DNA of 64,000 nucleotides from Jeotgalicoccus halotolerans. GTDB taxonomy: Bacteria; Bacillota; Bacilli; Staphylococcales; Salinicoccaceae. A model generated the notes under the pieces. The model was not told the origin of the DNA. It ran no database searches and saw only the letters and a list, made by a program, of their open reading frames with translations. A program made the translations under genes and the position numbers. Positions 51,571 to 61,598 of the stretch are shown in pieces; positions within the stretch are counted from its first letter, which is position 1; each line of letters starts with the position of its first letter. The stretch is taken from contig NZ_QUMW01000009.1 of the NCBI RefSeq assembly GCF_003387165.1, positions 310,001 to 374,000 on the forward strand, read 5' to 3'.

Positions 51571-52643
51571 ACTGACGCCTCCCCGATTAGTTTATCTGCA
51601 AGTTCGGCAGGATTAAAGCCGTGTTTGAACTGTGTCATCTTAGACGTAATATCACCGTAGTTCTCTTCGATAAACTCCAGTTTCTCCTGTAAGTTTTCAA
51701 GATTTAAGTCTTCTTCCTTCAGAACTTCCGCATAACCCTCTTTTTTAAAGTGTTTTGCATTTTGAATCTGATCACCGCGGCTCTGGTCGAGACCAAGCGG
51801 AATTAAAATCATCGGTTTTTTCGCGAGGAGCAGTTCAAATATTGCATTCGAGCCGCTGCGTGACAGCACGATATCACTGATGGCTAACAGATCAGCCAGT
51901 TCATCACCGGCAAATTCGAACTGTTTGTAGCCCGCCTTCTGGATCTTCTTGTTCATATTGCCTTTCCCTGTTAAATGGATAAGCTGATACTTTTCTGTGA
52001 GAACATCAATATGTTCATGGACAAAATCATTGATTTTTTTCGCACCGAGCGAACCGCCCATAATAATAACTACAGGTTTATCAGAATTAAAGCCGGTTAA
52101 AGCATAGCCTTCATCCTTGTTTCCTTCCTGCAGATCAGGCCGGATGACCGGGCCGAGATACTCGGCTTTTGCATCTGTAAACTGTTCTGCCGTCGCTTCA
52201 AAGGTGCAGAATACTTTTGTTGCAAACTTGCTCGCAATTCTGTTGGCAAGTCCCGGTGTTAAATCCGATTCGTGGATATAAACCGGCACGTCTTTTGCAG
52301 CTGCTGCCAGGACAACCGGGACCGACACGAAGCCGCCTTTTGAAAAGACAAACAGCGGCTGTTCACGTTTTAAAATTTTCTTAGCGTCGGTGACACCTTT
52401 CAGCACTTTGAAAATATCTTTTAAATTTTCAAATGATAAATACCGGCGCAGCTTGCCGCTCGAAATTTCATGGTAAGGAATATCGAGCTCCGAAATGATA
52501 TCTTTCTCTATGCCTTTTTTCGAACCGATATAATGCGGTTCAATATTTTGCTTTTGAAATTCAGGGATTAGAAGTTTGTTCAGCATCACATGGCCGACTG
52601 TACCGCCGCCTGTCAGCATTACTTTTTTACTTTCTGAAACCAT
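51567..52643 (-). CDS. murG: MurG, lipid II-forming GlcNAc transferase
   Basis: 358 residues. Peripheral membrane glycosyltransferase adding GlcNAc to lipid I. Two Rossmann domains: the N-terminal G-loop is GGGTVGHVMLN (the usual GGTGGH is relaxed, as in staphylococci), ESDLTPGLANR matches the H-E-x-N-x-x-P-G region, and the UDP-binding segment is VLSRSGSNAIFELLLAKKPMILIPL...DQ. It stands next to arlRS-odhAB as in Staphylococcus. Confidence 0.93.
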   Translation of the reverse strand: MVSESKKVMLTGGGTVGHVMLNKLLIPEFQKQNIEPHYIGSKKGIEKDIISELDIPYHEISSGKLRRYLSFENLKDIFKVLKGVTDAKKILKREQPLFVFSKGGFVSVPVVLAAAAKDVPVYIHESDLTPGLANRIASKFATKVFCTFEATAEQFTDAKAEYLGPVIRPDLQEGNKDEGYALTGFNSDKPVVIIMGGSLGAKKINDFVHEHIDVLTEKYQLIHLTGKGNMNKKIQKAGYKQFEFAGDELADLLAISDIVLSRSGSNAIFELLLAKKPMILIPLGLDQSRGDQIQNAKHFKKEGYAEVLKEEDLNLENLQEKLEFIEENYGDITSKMTQFKHGFNPAELADKLIGEASV

Positions 52644-52702
52644 AAGCGCCCTCCATAATACTTAGTGACTTTACTTTAAACTATTTACAAAATGTCTACA
52701 AC

Positions 52703-52739
52703 AAAAAATTCCGTACAGGCGTGAACTGTACGGAATTTG
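52703..52739 (-). terminator. Terminator of ctpA
   Basis: The stem AAATTCCGTACAG / CTGTACGGAATTT with a seven-base loop is followed by T-rich sequence on the minus strand. Confidence 0.8.
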
Positions 52740-52744
52740 ATGTC

Positions 52745-54310
52745 TTATTCTTCTTCATCATTTAAATTCTGTTCATCTTCAATGACCGGCGGGATATGCG
52801 GTGCATTATCGCGCGCCTCCTGTTCAATTTCCTTAATTGACATGTCACCGTTAATATAATCGATTAAATAATTCAGCTGTGCATCGTTGTCGTTGATCTG
52901 GTCGCGAATATCCGACAGAATACCCGTTGTTGTTTCTCCGGTCACAATACCGTCAGCTTCGAAATTTTCATCGTTCTGATATGCCATTACGGCTTTAGTC
53001 AGTTCAGCATCAAACTTATCATTAAAATTGGTAATGTCGTAGCCGAGCTCATCGAGTGCGACTTTAATAGACAGCACTTTTTCACTGGTCTGGCCTTCTG
53101 CGAAGACTTCGTCTTCGGTCAAGAGCTCGATGCGGTAGTAATCCGGGTTAATCAGTTCGATATCCGGTGTAATACCTTTATCCTGCACCCAGGTCTTGTC
53201 CGGAGTCAGCCATTTGGTATTCGTATATTTCAGCATCGAGTTGTCTTTAAACTCGCTCGTGCGCTGGACGACACCTTTACCGAAGGAAGTCGTTCCCGCA
53301 ATTGTGACATCTGTTAGATCATCGAGTGCGCCTGTAAATACTTCAGAAGCACTTGCAGAGCCTTCGTTAATTAAAATGTACACTTCGTCAAATGATTCAG
53401 CATTCGGATTTCTCTCATTTTCTGTGAGTATTTCCTGCTGATTGCCCTGGTTATCTTCAAGGTACAGTGCAGCAGTATCCGGTTCAATGAACTGATTAAT
53501 CAGTGTGATTGCTTCATTCAAAAGGCCGCCCGGGTTGTAGCGGAAGTCGACAATCAGCTCGTCGACATCGTCCTCTGCCGCCTGGTCAATAAATCCGCTG
53601 AATTCATCGGTTGTGCCCTGCTGGAACCGGTTGACACTAATATGACCGACACCTTCGATTTCTTCATACGTCACACTGTCGATATGAATCGTATCTCTCG
53701 TAATCGTAATATCCGACGGGCTGCCGCTGCCGCGCTGAATAGTAAGCACAACATCAGTGCCGCGTTCGCCGCGGATCAGCTGGACGGCTTCCGTCGTCGT
53801 CATGCCTTCGAGCGATTCGCCGTCAACAGCAAGAATCTGGTCGCCAGGTTCAATACCGGCCTCTTCTGCAGGAGAGCCCTTCATTGGACTTGAAATAATA
53901 ATTTTACTGCCTTCCTGCATCACTTCGGCACCGATGCCTTCAAAGTCTCCGGTAATACTTTCTTCGAACTCATCAGTTTCGTCGATATTCATATATTCGC
54001 TGTACGGATCTTCCAGGCCTTCGACCATGCCGCGGATGGATGATTCGATTAAAGCGTCCGAATCGACATCTTCATAATAATTTTCAGTCAGCGTATCGTA
54101 TACGCTGTACAGTTTTGCAAACTCGGTTCTTGTATCCGTTCCGACGTTGACTGCACGCTCCTGATTATTTGATATGGCGACGGCTGTAATTACTACACTG
54201 GCAATTATCGTCGTTAAAATAATGACGATAAACCAGAATATATTCATTTGAACGGACCGCAGCTTATGCTGGACGTTCTTATCATTGTTTTCTTCGCTCA
54301 AGATATGCAC
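52745..54310 (-). CDS. ctpA: C-terminal processing peptidase CtpA (S41)
   Basis: 521 residues from GTG 54310; a TTG at 54301 with GGGTG upstream is an equally good start. One N-terminal membrane helix (about 25-48), then a PDZ domain (about 120-205), a Ser/Lys dyad protease domain with INEGSASASEVFTGAL (Ser) and SFGKGVVQ (Lys), a peptidoglycan-binding domain (about 405-460), and an acidic tail. It cleaves exported proteins at hydrophobic C-termini and acts outside the membrane near the wall. Confidence 0.92.
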   Translation of the reverse strand: MHILSEENNDKNVQHKLRSVQMNIFWFIVIILTTIIASVVITAVAISNNQERAVNVGTDTRTEFAKLYSVYDTLTENYYEDVDSDALIESSIRGMVEGLEDPYSEYMNIDETDEFEESITGDFEGIGAEVMQEGSKIIISSPMKGSPAEEAGIEPGDQILAVDGESLEGMTTTEAVQLIRGERGTDVVLTIQRGSGSPSDITITRDTIHIDSVTYEEIEGVGHISVNRFQQGTTDEFSGFIDQAAEDDVDELIVDFRYNPGGLLNEAITLINQFIEPDTAALYLEDNQGNQQEILTENERNPNAESFDEVYILINEGSASASEVFTGALDDLTDVTIAGTTSFGKGVVQRTSEFKDNSMLKYTNTKWLTPDKTWVQDKGITPDIELINPDYYRIELLTEDEVFAEGQTSEKVLSIKVALDELGYDITNFNDKFDAELTKAVMAYQNDENFEADGIVTGETTTGILSDIRDQINDNDAQLNYLIDYINGDMSIKEIEQEARDNAPHIPPVIEDEQNLNDEEE

Positions 54311-54365
54311 CCAATTTCTACCTATGTATTACTCATATATTATCAGTTTACTTGATTAAAGAAAA

Positions 54366-54393
54366 GAAAAGAACAGTGAAATCACTGTTCTTC
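54366..54393. terminator. Intrinsic terminator of deoD
   Basis: The stem AAGAACAGTG / CACTGTTCTT with an AAAT loop is preceded by A-rich sequence, giving a T-run on the minus strand. Confidence 0.78.
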
Positions 54394-54404
54394 AAATTAA
54401 TCTT

Positions 54405-55118
54405 CTATTTTCCGATAAATGGCACTGCTGCATCGAGTGCAACTTCAATCATATCATTGAAAGTTGTCTGTCTTTCTTCGGCACTTGTTACTTCGCCTGT
54501 AATCAGGTGGTCAGAAATTGTCAGAATAGCCAGCGCACGCGCTTTGTATTCCTGGGCGATAGTAAACAGAGCTGCAGATTCCATTTCAACTGCGAGAACA
54601 CCGTAGTCAGCAAGCTGCTTAGTATCTGTTTTAGAATCGTAGAACGAGTCTGCTGTGTAGACGTTGCCGACTTTCACATCAAGACCGCGTTTTTGAGCTT
54701 CGTTATAGCTTGCTAAGAGCAGTTCGAAGTCTGATGTTGGTGCATAGCTTACGTTTTCAAATAATTTAACGTTCTGATAAGAGTCAGTTGTTGCACTTTG
54801 TGCGATAACAACGTCACGTACTTTAACTTCTTCTTTTAAGGCGCCTGCAGTACCGACGCGGATTAAGTTTTTAACGCCGTAGTCGCGCATCAGTTCATGA
54901 ACGTAAATTGAAATAGACGGTACACCCATTCCTGTACCCTGAACTGAAATTCTCTTGCCTTTATAAGTACCTGTGTAGCCGAACATATTACGGACTTCGT
55001 TGTAGCACACAACATCCTCTAAAAATGTCTCGGCGATGTACTTCGCACGGAGCGGATCTCCCGGCAGTAAAATAGTGTCGGCAATATCGCCCTGTTTCGC
55101 ATTAATATGAATACTCAT
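54405..55118 (-). CDS. deoD: Purine nucleoside phosphorylase DeoD
   Basis: 237 residues from ATG 55118 after GAGGAGATG; a longer frame reading back to 55172 is rejected. Hexameric trimmed-type phosphorylase cleaving purine nucleosides with phosphate. [35 protein letters not shown] and VEMESAALF are the phosphate- and ribose-binding segments. Last gene of a minus-strand group that starts upstream at thyA. Confidence 0.94.
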   Translation of the reverse strand: MSIHINAKQGDIADTILLPGDPLRAKYIAETFLEDVVCYNEVRNMFGYTGTYKGKRISVQGTGMGVPSISIYVHELMRDYGVKNLIRVGTAGALKEEVKVRDVVIAQSATTDSYQNVKLFENVSYAPTSDFELLLASYNEAQKRGLDVKVGNVYTADSFYDSKTDTKQLADYGVLAVEMESAALFTIAQEYKARALAILTISDHLITGEVTSAEERQTTFNDMIEVALDAAVPFIGK

Positions 55119-55131
55119 ATTTTCATCTCCT

Positions 55132-55353
55132 CTATGATTGTAGCCATTCTCTGTAGTCTGAAAAACTTTCATCGAACGTATCTAATGATATATTAAGATA
55201 CGGGTTCTTTTCAAGATAATCCGAGATTTCATCGTAATTATTTGAGTATTTCGGGAAGGACATGTCATCTGCAATATAATCTGCGAGTTTCCCGACAGCG
55301 GTCTTTGCCCCGAGCTGTGTTTTCATATATTGATAATATGGACGGTCTTTCAT
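55132..55353 (-). CDS. yozE: YozE family protein
   Basis: 73 residues, starting beside the msrB stop. A small helical SAM-like fold: [32 protein letters not shown] is the family signature, followed by [13 protein letters not shown]. The function is unknown. It is conserved next to msrAB in related bacteria. Confidence 0.85.
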   Translation of the reverse strand: MKDRPYYQYMKTQLGAKTAVGKLADYIADDMSFPKYSNNYDEISDYLEKNPYLNISLDTFDESFSDYREWLQS

Positions 55354-55354
55354 A

Positions 55355-55789
55355 CTACTCCTCTGAATTTAAGAGATTGACGTATTCCCCGTAACCTTCT
55401 TTTTCAAGGTCCTGTTTAGGGATAAAATCAAGCGCTGCAGAGTTGATGCAGTATCTTAAGCCGCCGAGTTCCTCTGGTCCGTCAGGGAAAACATGGCCGA
55501 GGTGCGAGTCCGAAGTTTCGCTGCGGACTTCTGTACGGCGCATGCCGAATGACGTATCGACATGCTCGGATACATCATCTTCAGACAGGGACTGGGCAAA
55601 GCTCGGCCAGCCGCATGAAGAATCGAATTTATCTTTTGACGTAAACAGCGGCTTGCCGCTCAGTTTATCGACGTAAATACCCTCTTCGAAATGTTTCCAG
55701 TACTCGTTTTCAAATGGTGCTTCCGTGCCATTTTCTTTCATCACGTTTCTTTCAAGTTCTGTTAATTCACTGATATCTTTTCTTGCCAT
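55355..55789 (-). CDS. msrB: Peptide methionine (R)-S-oxide reductase MsrB
   Basis: 144 residues, sharing one base with the msrA stop (TAATG). It reduces the R-sulphoxide of methionine. SSCGWPSF and the catalytic cysteine in [11 protein letters not shown] are present. The CxxC zinc pairs of some MsrB proteins are absent, as in the staphylococcal type. Repair partner of msrA. Confidence 0.94.
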   Translation of the reverse strand: MARKDISELTELERNVMKENGTEAPFENEYWKHFEEGIYVDKLSGKPLFTSKDKFDSSCGWPSFAQSLSEDDVSEHVDTSFGMRRTEVRSETSDSHLGHVFPDGPEELGGLRYCINSAALDFIPKQDLEKEGYGEYVNLLNSEE

Positions 55790-56310
55790 TATTTTTCACC
55801 CCACACATTTTCTACGAATCCTTTACGTCCGGATCCTTTATAGTACGCATTATAGTGTCCTGCATTTTTCTTGTAAAAGTCCTGATGCTCATCTTCTGCT
55901 CTGTAGAAGTTTTTATAAGGCAGCACCGGTGTGTTAATTGGCGCATTGAAAACATTTGCTTCATCAAGTTCTTTAATTACGTCAAGTGCTGTATTATGCT
56001 GCGCTTCATCGTGGTAAAATATCGCCGGCATATACTGCGGTCCGCGGTCGCCGAACTGGCCGCCGGTATCGGTCGGGTCGAAAGTCTTGAAAAATACTTC
56101 CAGCAGTTCGCGGTAACTCATCACGTCTTCGTCGAATTCAATCTGCACAGCTTCGATGTGTCCTGTCGTTCCTGTTGAAACCTGTTCATAAGTCGGATTT
56201 GGTTCATCACCGTTCGAATAACCCGAGACGATTTCTTTTACGCCGTCCCACTGGTCAAACGGTTTAACTAAACACCAGAAACATCCGCCTGCTAAAGTTG
56301 CTGTTGCCAT
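55789..56310 (-). CDS. msrA: Peptide methionine (S)-S-oxide reductase MsrA
   Basis: 173 residues, AGGAGG before the ATG. The catalytic motif GGCFWC is at residues 8-13, and [31 protein letters not shown] is family-typical. It reduces S-methionine sulphoxide in proteins. Coupled to msrB and yozE; the order thyA-dfr-ypmS-msrA-msrB-yozE resembles the staphylococcal cluster. Confidence 0.95.
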   Translation of the reverse strand: MATATLAGGCFWCLVKPFDQWDGVKEIVSGYSNGDEPNPTYEQVSTGTTGHIEAVQIEFDEDVMSYRELLEVFFKTFDPTDTGGQFGDRGPQYMPAIFYHDEAQHNTALDVIKELDEANVFNAPINTPVLPYKNFYRAEDEHQDFYKKNAGHYNAYYKGSGRKGFVENVWGEK

Positions 56311-56323
56311 AAATAAATTCCTC

Positions 56324-56875
56324 CTAGAAAGTGTTGTTTACTGAAAAATACCACGCATTGTCCTCATAGTCTATTTTATCGGCTTGAAGTTCTACACCGA
56401 AATATTGTTCAAACAGCGACATGTCGATGACAAGTGCGCGTTCTGTTTCACTCATCGCTATGCCGTCAGGTAAATCGACGAGCTTCCTAAGTGCTGTATA
56501 CAGGGCATCTTCCGAGAGAGGCAGCCCTGCTAAATTCAAATCTGTTAAGTGAATAATAATATTACTGCCGCTGACGACGGGTTCGCCGGAAATACTTGAA
56601 TTGATGGAAAATCCGAGCACTTTCTGTTTAATATCAACCGTAATACCTTCAGTATTAATATTAACAGTAAATTCGTCATATGGAATATTATCATTAATTA
56701 ATGTTTCAACTGTACTATTCGTTAAAATAAACTCGAGCTCCTGGGGTTCTTCCGGCGGCGTCCCGCCGCTTGTCTGTTCGTAAGACTGATTGAAGAAAGA
56801 CACGGCAATAATAATTACCGCTATATTTACCGCAAGTAAGACAAAGAACAGAATCATCCATATATTCTTCTTCAT
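56324..56875 (-). CDS. ypmS: YpmS family membrane-anchored protein (DUF2140)
   Basis: 183 residues. One N-terminal membrane helix (about 6-28), then an extracellular beta-rich domain: LEFILTNSTVETLINDNI, VDIKQKVLGFSINSSISGEPVVSGSNIIIHL and a YFGVELQADKI tail. Matches the DUF2140/YpmS family of unknown function. One base separates it from the dfr stop, so it is in the thyA operon. Confidence 0.85.
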   Translation of the reverse strand: MKKNIWMILFFVLLAVNIAVIIIAVSFFNQSYEQTSGGTPPEEPQELEFILTNSTVETLINDNIPYDEFTVNINTEGITVDIKQKVLGFSINSSISGEPVVSGSNIIIHLTDLNLAGLPLSEDALYTALRKLVDLPDGIAMSETERALVIDMSLFEQYFGVELQADKIDYEDNAWYFSVNNTF

Positions 56876-56876
56876 A

Positions 56877-58317
<1,441 letters not shown>

Positions 58318-58403
58318 TAAAATCACCCTTTTCTTTTATTGTGCAGTTCTATATAATTAGTATTAATGAGACGAGAAAAATAATTGTGATCGGAGTGTTC
58401 ATA

Positions 58404-58475
58404 ATGGAAATTTTATTCACAATCGGTTTGACTTTACTTGCAGGCTACATGATTACAATGTGTATCTACGAGTAG
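58404..58475 (+). CDS. Putative 23-residue membrane peptide
   Basis: ATG at 58404 follows GGAGTG with good spacing, and a TATAAT sits about 50 bases upstream. The product is MEILFTIGLTLLAGYMITMC followed by IYE: a single hydrophobic helix with an acidic residue at each end. It is the only plus-strand unit in a minus-strand stretch, and a strong terminator begins 13 bases after the stop, so a short dedicated transcript is likely. Not recognised; could be a small membrane regulator or chance. Confidence 0.45.
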   Translation: MEILFTIGLTLLAGYMITMCIYE

Positions 58476-58487
58476 GCAGCGACTTAT

Positions 58488-58521
58488 AAAAAAAGGAAAG
58501 GGTGCGCCCTTTCCTTTTTTT
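58488..58521. terminator. Bidirectional intrinsic terminator
   Basis: The stem AAAGGAAAGGG / CCCTTTCCTTT with loop TGCG is flanked by A- and T-runs. It serves both the small plus-strand ORF and the bacilliredoxin gene, whose stop it touches. Confidence 0.88.
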
Positions 58522-58960
58522 ATTTTGCACAATATTCGTCAAAATCCGCTTTCAGATCCATCATAATATCTTCAATACTTCTATTTTCAATGTTTTCCCG
58601 TCCTGTAAATGAAACGAGTTCTTTTCCTTTAAATAAAGCGAAGGAAGGGCTTGACGGTTCAGCCGTAATATATTCACGCATAGCAGCTGTTGCCGGACGC
58701 TCCTGGCCGGCAAAGACTGTCGCGAGACGGTCGGGTTTAACCGGATTCTGATTCGTGACTGTTACTGCAGCGGGTCTTGCGAGCCCTGCTGCACAGCCGC
58801 AGACGCTGTTAATCACGACGAAAGTCGTATCATCTTCCCCGGCGGCCTTCATAAAATCATGCACCCCTTCAGGTGTCGTTAACTCTTCAAAATTATAATT
58901 TGTCAGTTCCTGCCTCATAGGTTCTGCAATTTCTCTCATATATGCCTGATATGCATCCAT
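58520..58960 (-). CDS. Bacilliredoxin BrxA/BrxB (YphP) family
   Basis: 146 residues from ATG 58960; a 28-residue longer frame overlaps the next gene. Thioredoxin-like fold with the CGC redox motif in [15 protein letters not shown]. It removes bacillithiol from S-bacillithiolated proteins, and ends with the conserved [22 protein letters not shown]. Two bases after the cvfC stop. Confidence 0.93.
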   Translation of the reverse strand: MDAYQAYMREIAEPMRQELTNYNFEELTTPEGVHDFMKAAGEDDTTFVVINSVCGCAAGLARPAAVTVTNQNPVKPDRLATVFAGQERPATAAMREYITAEPSSPSFALFKGKELVSFTGRENIENRSIEDIMMDLKADFDEYCAK

Positions 58961-58961
58961 G

Positions 58962-60073
58962 TTATCGCTCCCTGTTCTGCATTTGTTTCCATACACTGCC
59001 GAGTGCATCTTCGCCCTCTTCAATACGGGCAATCGCCATTTCAATTTGCAGTCTTACATCGTATTGCGGATCATGCTGGTGCGCTTTTAATACTCCGAGA
59101 CTGTCCTCGTCACCTGTTTCGTATATAAACATTGCCGCACGCCAGCGGACAATCGGGCTTTTATCGCCGAGTGCTTCATACATATCGGAAAGGCCTTCTT
59201 TAAAACCGAGATCGCTGTATGCGTCAGCCGCTGTTCTTCTGACCGGAATTGCCCGGTCTGCCATCGCAATTTTTAAAAATTTGAGCGTTTCCGGCACTTC
59301 AATCATCGCAAGAAGGCTGACACTCATCCGTCTGACCTGCATTTTCTCATCAGAAAGCGCGTACTCGAGGAGTGGATAATCGCTCTCATCCGGGGTATCA
59401 AAGTGATTGAGCATATAGAGCCGCTCTTTCCAGTCTTCTGTATTTTTAAATTCATCAAGCGAGACTTTAAAGTATTTCATCGGCGCCGGCTGCACACGGT
59501 TTTTCGCTTCTTCGACGAGCTCTCTCAATACAGCCACTGGATAAAGTGCTTCAAGCTCTTCAATAACCTCTGAAAATACTTCATCCGGTGTACCGTAACG
59601 GGTGCTTAAAGTTTCCCATTTGCGGTCGAAAATAATATTATCTTCGGGGAGGGCTGCTTCTTCAACAGCTTGAGTAAAACGCACGGGCAGTTCACGCCGG
59701 TGCTCCCCGCCGTCATTTAACTTGACCTGATAAGGAATGCCTTTAAACATGAGCACCTGAGTGTTCACTTCACCAAAGTTCGACTCAGGTGTCAGTCTTT
59801 TTTTACTTCACCAGCATCCTCATTATTAAAAGTAGCCTCTATTTTCGGAACCAGTATTTCCCAGTCAGCTTTGGCACTTTTGTCTACAGAGATAAAGTCC
59901 AATGCATGGAAGACGCTTGTGACATCTTCAAGTTCCAGCACACGTGCAATAAATGGCGGTGTATCCTCTGTGATTTCTTTATAAGTTGAAGATTTCATTT
60001 CTTCTTTTGTTTCATTGACAGTGATTTTCATAGTATTCGGGCTTGGTGTCGGTTCAATTCTTACGATTTCCAT
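58962..60073 (-). pseudogene. cvfC: Conserved virulence factor C, split by a frameshift
   Basis: The 5' part (60073-59792, 93 codons) encodes a Nfu N-terminal domain (EIVRIEPTPSPNTMKITV...ADWEILVPKIEATF) and stops at 59792. The 3' part (59768-58962) carries FKGIPYQVKL and HEAT-like repeats ending [14 protein letters not shown]. Staphylococcal CvfC is a single protein of this exact order. The break is at an A7 run (plus-strand T7 near 59797-59803): with eight A the reading continues as EVKKRLTPESNFGEVNTQVLMFKG without a stop. Either real inactivation, slippage-mediated restoration, or a base-calling error. Role in Staphylococcus: virulence gene regulation, mechanism unclear. Confidence 0.82.
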
Positions 60074-60089
60074 AATCGCGCCTCCAGTA

Positions 60090-60260
60090 TTATAGTTTAT
60101 TGCCGTGCATTTTCATTTCAATGCCGACGGAACACTCCGTAATGCAGAATGAATGCGCGCTTGATTTCGAACCTTCGGTTCTGTTGACTTCTTTCAAGAG
60201 ACATCCTCTGCAGTAAGTGCGTTCAAGATGATTAATTTTATCAAGGACTTTCGTATTCAT
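60090..60260 (-). CDS. Small zinc-finger protein (DUF2602-like)
   Basis: 56 residues from ATG 60260. The pattern YCRGCLLKE, then AHSFCITECSVG, gives four cysteines and a histidine (C-x2-C ... C-x3-C), matching the short zinc-finger proteins found beside cvfC and rnhA-like genes in staphylococci. It probably binds zinc; role unknown. It is on the minus strand with tight spacing to both neighbours, suggesting co-transcription. Confidence 0.78.
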   Translation of the reverse strand: MNTKVLDKINHLERTYCRGCLLKEVNRTEGSKSSAHSFCITECSVGIEMKMHGNKL

Positions 60261-60293
60261 TATCATACCTCATTACTTAAAATTGCAAAACAG

Positions 60294-60701
60294 CTAATTC
60301 AGATTGAATTTTTTGCGTTCTTTGTATAACCGGTCTTTAGCCAGTTTATCCGCACCGCGGTTATTTTTTCTCGGTGTATGAGTAATTATAAACATATCGA
60401 GCACGTTTGTTAAAGGAAGCACTCTGTCGTAGTAAGATTTAAATTTTTTATTTTTGACATATTGTTTATCAAACGTGTCGACGATAATTTTAGAGTCCGT
60501 ATAGACAATCAGCGATGTCAGCTTCAATTCCTCTGCTGCTTTCAGGGCAAATTCAAGTGTCGCCCATTCCGCTTCATGGTTATCCATTTCACCGAGCAGG
60601 ACAGTTTCCTGAAAATCGAGGTCCGCATCTTTAATAATCACCCCGCCGCAGGCAAATTTCGGTTCAAAACTCGCTGCCGCATCGATATATACTTTCGCCA
60701 T
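60294..60701 (-). CDS. RNase HI-like protein
   Basis: 135 residues. RNase H fold (RVT_3 group): VYIDAAASFEP gives the first aspartate, NHEAEWATLEFAL the glutamate, VYTDSKIIVD the second aspartate and NNRGADKLAKD the last. The acidic residues appear complete, so hybrid-cleaving activity is plausible. Five bases after the exonuclease gene. Confidence 0.86.
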   Translation of the reverse strand: MAKVYIDAAASFEPKFACGGVIIKDADLDFQETVLLGEMDNHEAEWATLEFALKAAEELKLTSLIVYTDSKIIVDTFDKQYVKNKKFKSYYDRVLPLTNVLDMFIITHTPRKNNRGADKLAKDRLYKERKKFNLN

Positions 60702-60706
60702 TCATA

Positions 60707-61582
60707 TCACCCTAAATTTAAAGTTGATAAATACTTCTCCGCGAGACGAAGGTCATGGTCCTTCAAAACTTTGTTAACATGTGCGGTATCGAAATTAAGC
60801 GCGCTCTCGTCCATCAGTCCGTCGAGTTTAATCGGCACATCCGTAATAATTTCGGCCAGACGCTGCGACATGCGGAGAGATTCCATATCACCGGTAATCT
60901 TCTCCTGCATTTTCGGTGTCAGCATATGGAGGTTATCGAGAAGCGCCTCAACCGAACCATGAGTCTGAATCAGTTTAAGCGCGGTCTTTTCACCTATACC
61001 CTGAACACCTGAATATCCATCACTCGCATCCCCCATCAGCGCCTTGACGTCGATAAACTGCTGCGGTGTAATTCCGTATTGTTCTTTAAAGGCTTCATAG
61101 TCATAATAATGATATTCCGTATAGCCTTTTTTCGTCAGCCAGATCCGGTTGGTCTCGTTAATCAGCTGCAGGAGGTCGCGGTCGCCGCTGACAATTGTCA
61201 GATTATCGACGTGCTGTGCAACTGTGCCGATAACATCATCCGCTTCATAGCCTGCAATGCCATCCTGGTAAAATCCGATATCGTGCATGACTTCTTTGAT
61301 CATATCAAATTGAGGCACCATTTCTTCAGGCGGTGCCACCCGATTTGCTTTATATCCTTCGTACCATTCATTCCGCACCGACTTCGACCCCATATCCCAG
61401 GCGATAATCACATTATCCGGCTGAGTCAGGTCGAGCAGTTTGAAGGTATGCCTCAGCATGCCCTGAACACCATTCGTCGGGAGTTCCTTGTTATTGTACA
61501 TGAACTGATTGCGGAAACTCGTCGCGTAAAAGTGTCTAAAGAGTAAGGCCATGCCGTCTATTATTAAAGTATGCTGTGTCAA
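60707..61582 (-). CDS. 5'-3' exonuclease (PolA-type 5' nuclease domain)
   Basis: 291 residues. Stand-alone homologue of the 5' nuclease domain of DNA polymerase I, for flap and RNA-primer removal. LIIDGMALLFRHFYA, IIAWDMGSKSVR, GYEADDVIGTVA, IVSGDRDLLQLI and ALMGDASDGYSGVQGIGEKTA supply the metal-binding aspartates and helix-hairpin-helix motif. Grouped with the RNase H-like gene, a sensible functional pair. Confidence 0.9.
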   Translation of the reverse strand: MTQHTLIIDGMALLFRHFYATSFRNQFMYNNKELPTNGVQGMLRHTFKLLDLTQPDNVIIAWDMGSKSVRNEWYEGYKANRVAPPEEMVPQFDMIKEVMHDIGFYQDGIAGYEADDVIGTVAQHVDNLTIVSGDRDLLQLINETNRIWLTKKGYTEYHYYDYEAFKEQYGITPQQFIDVKALMGDASDGYSGVQGIGEKTALKLIQTHGSVEALLDNLHMLTPKMQEKITGDMESLRMSQRLAEIITDVPIKLDGLMDESALNFDTAHVNKVLKDHDLRLAEKYLSTLNLG

Positions 61583-61598
61583 AAAGTTCCCTCCATGG

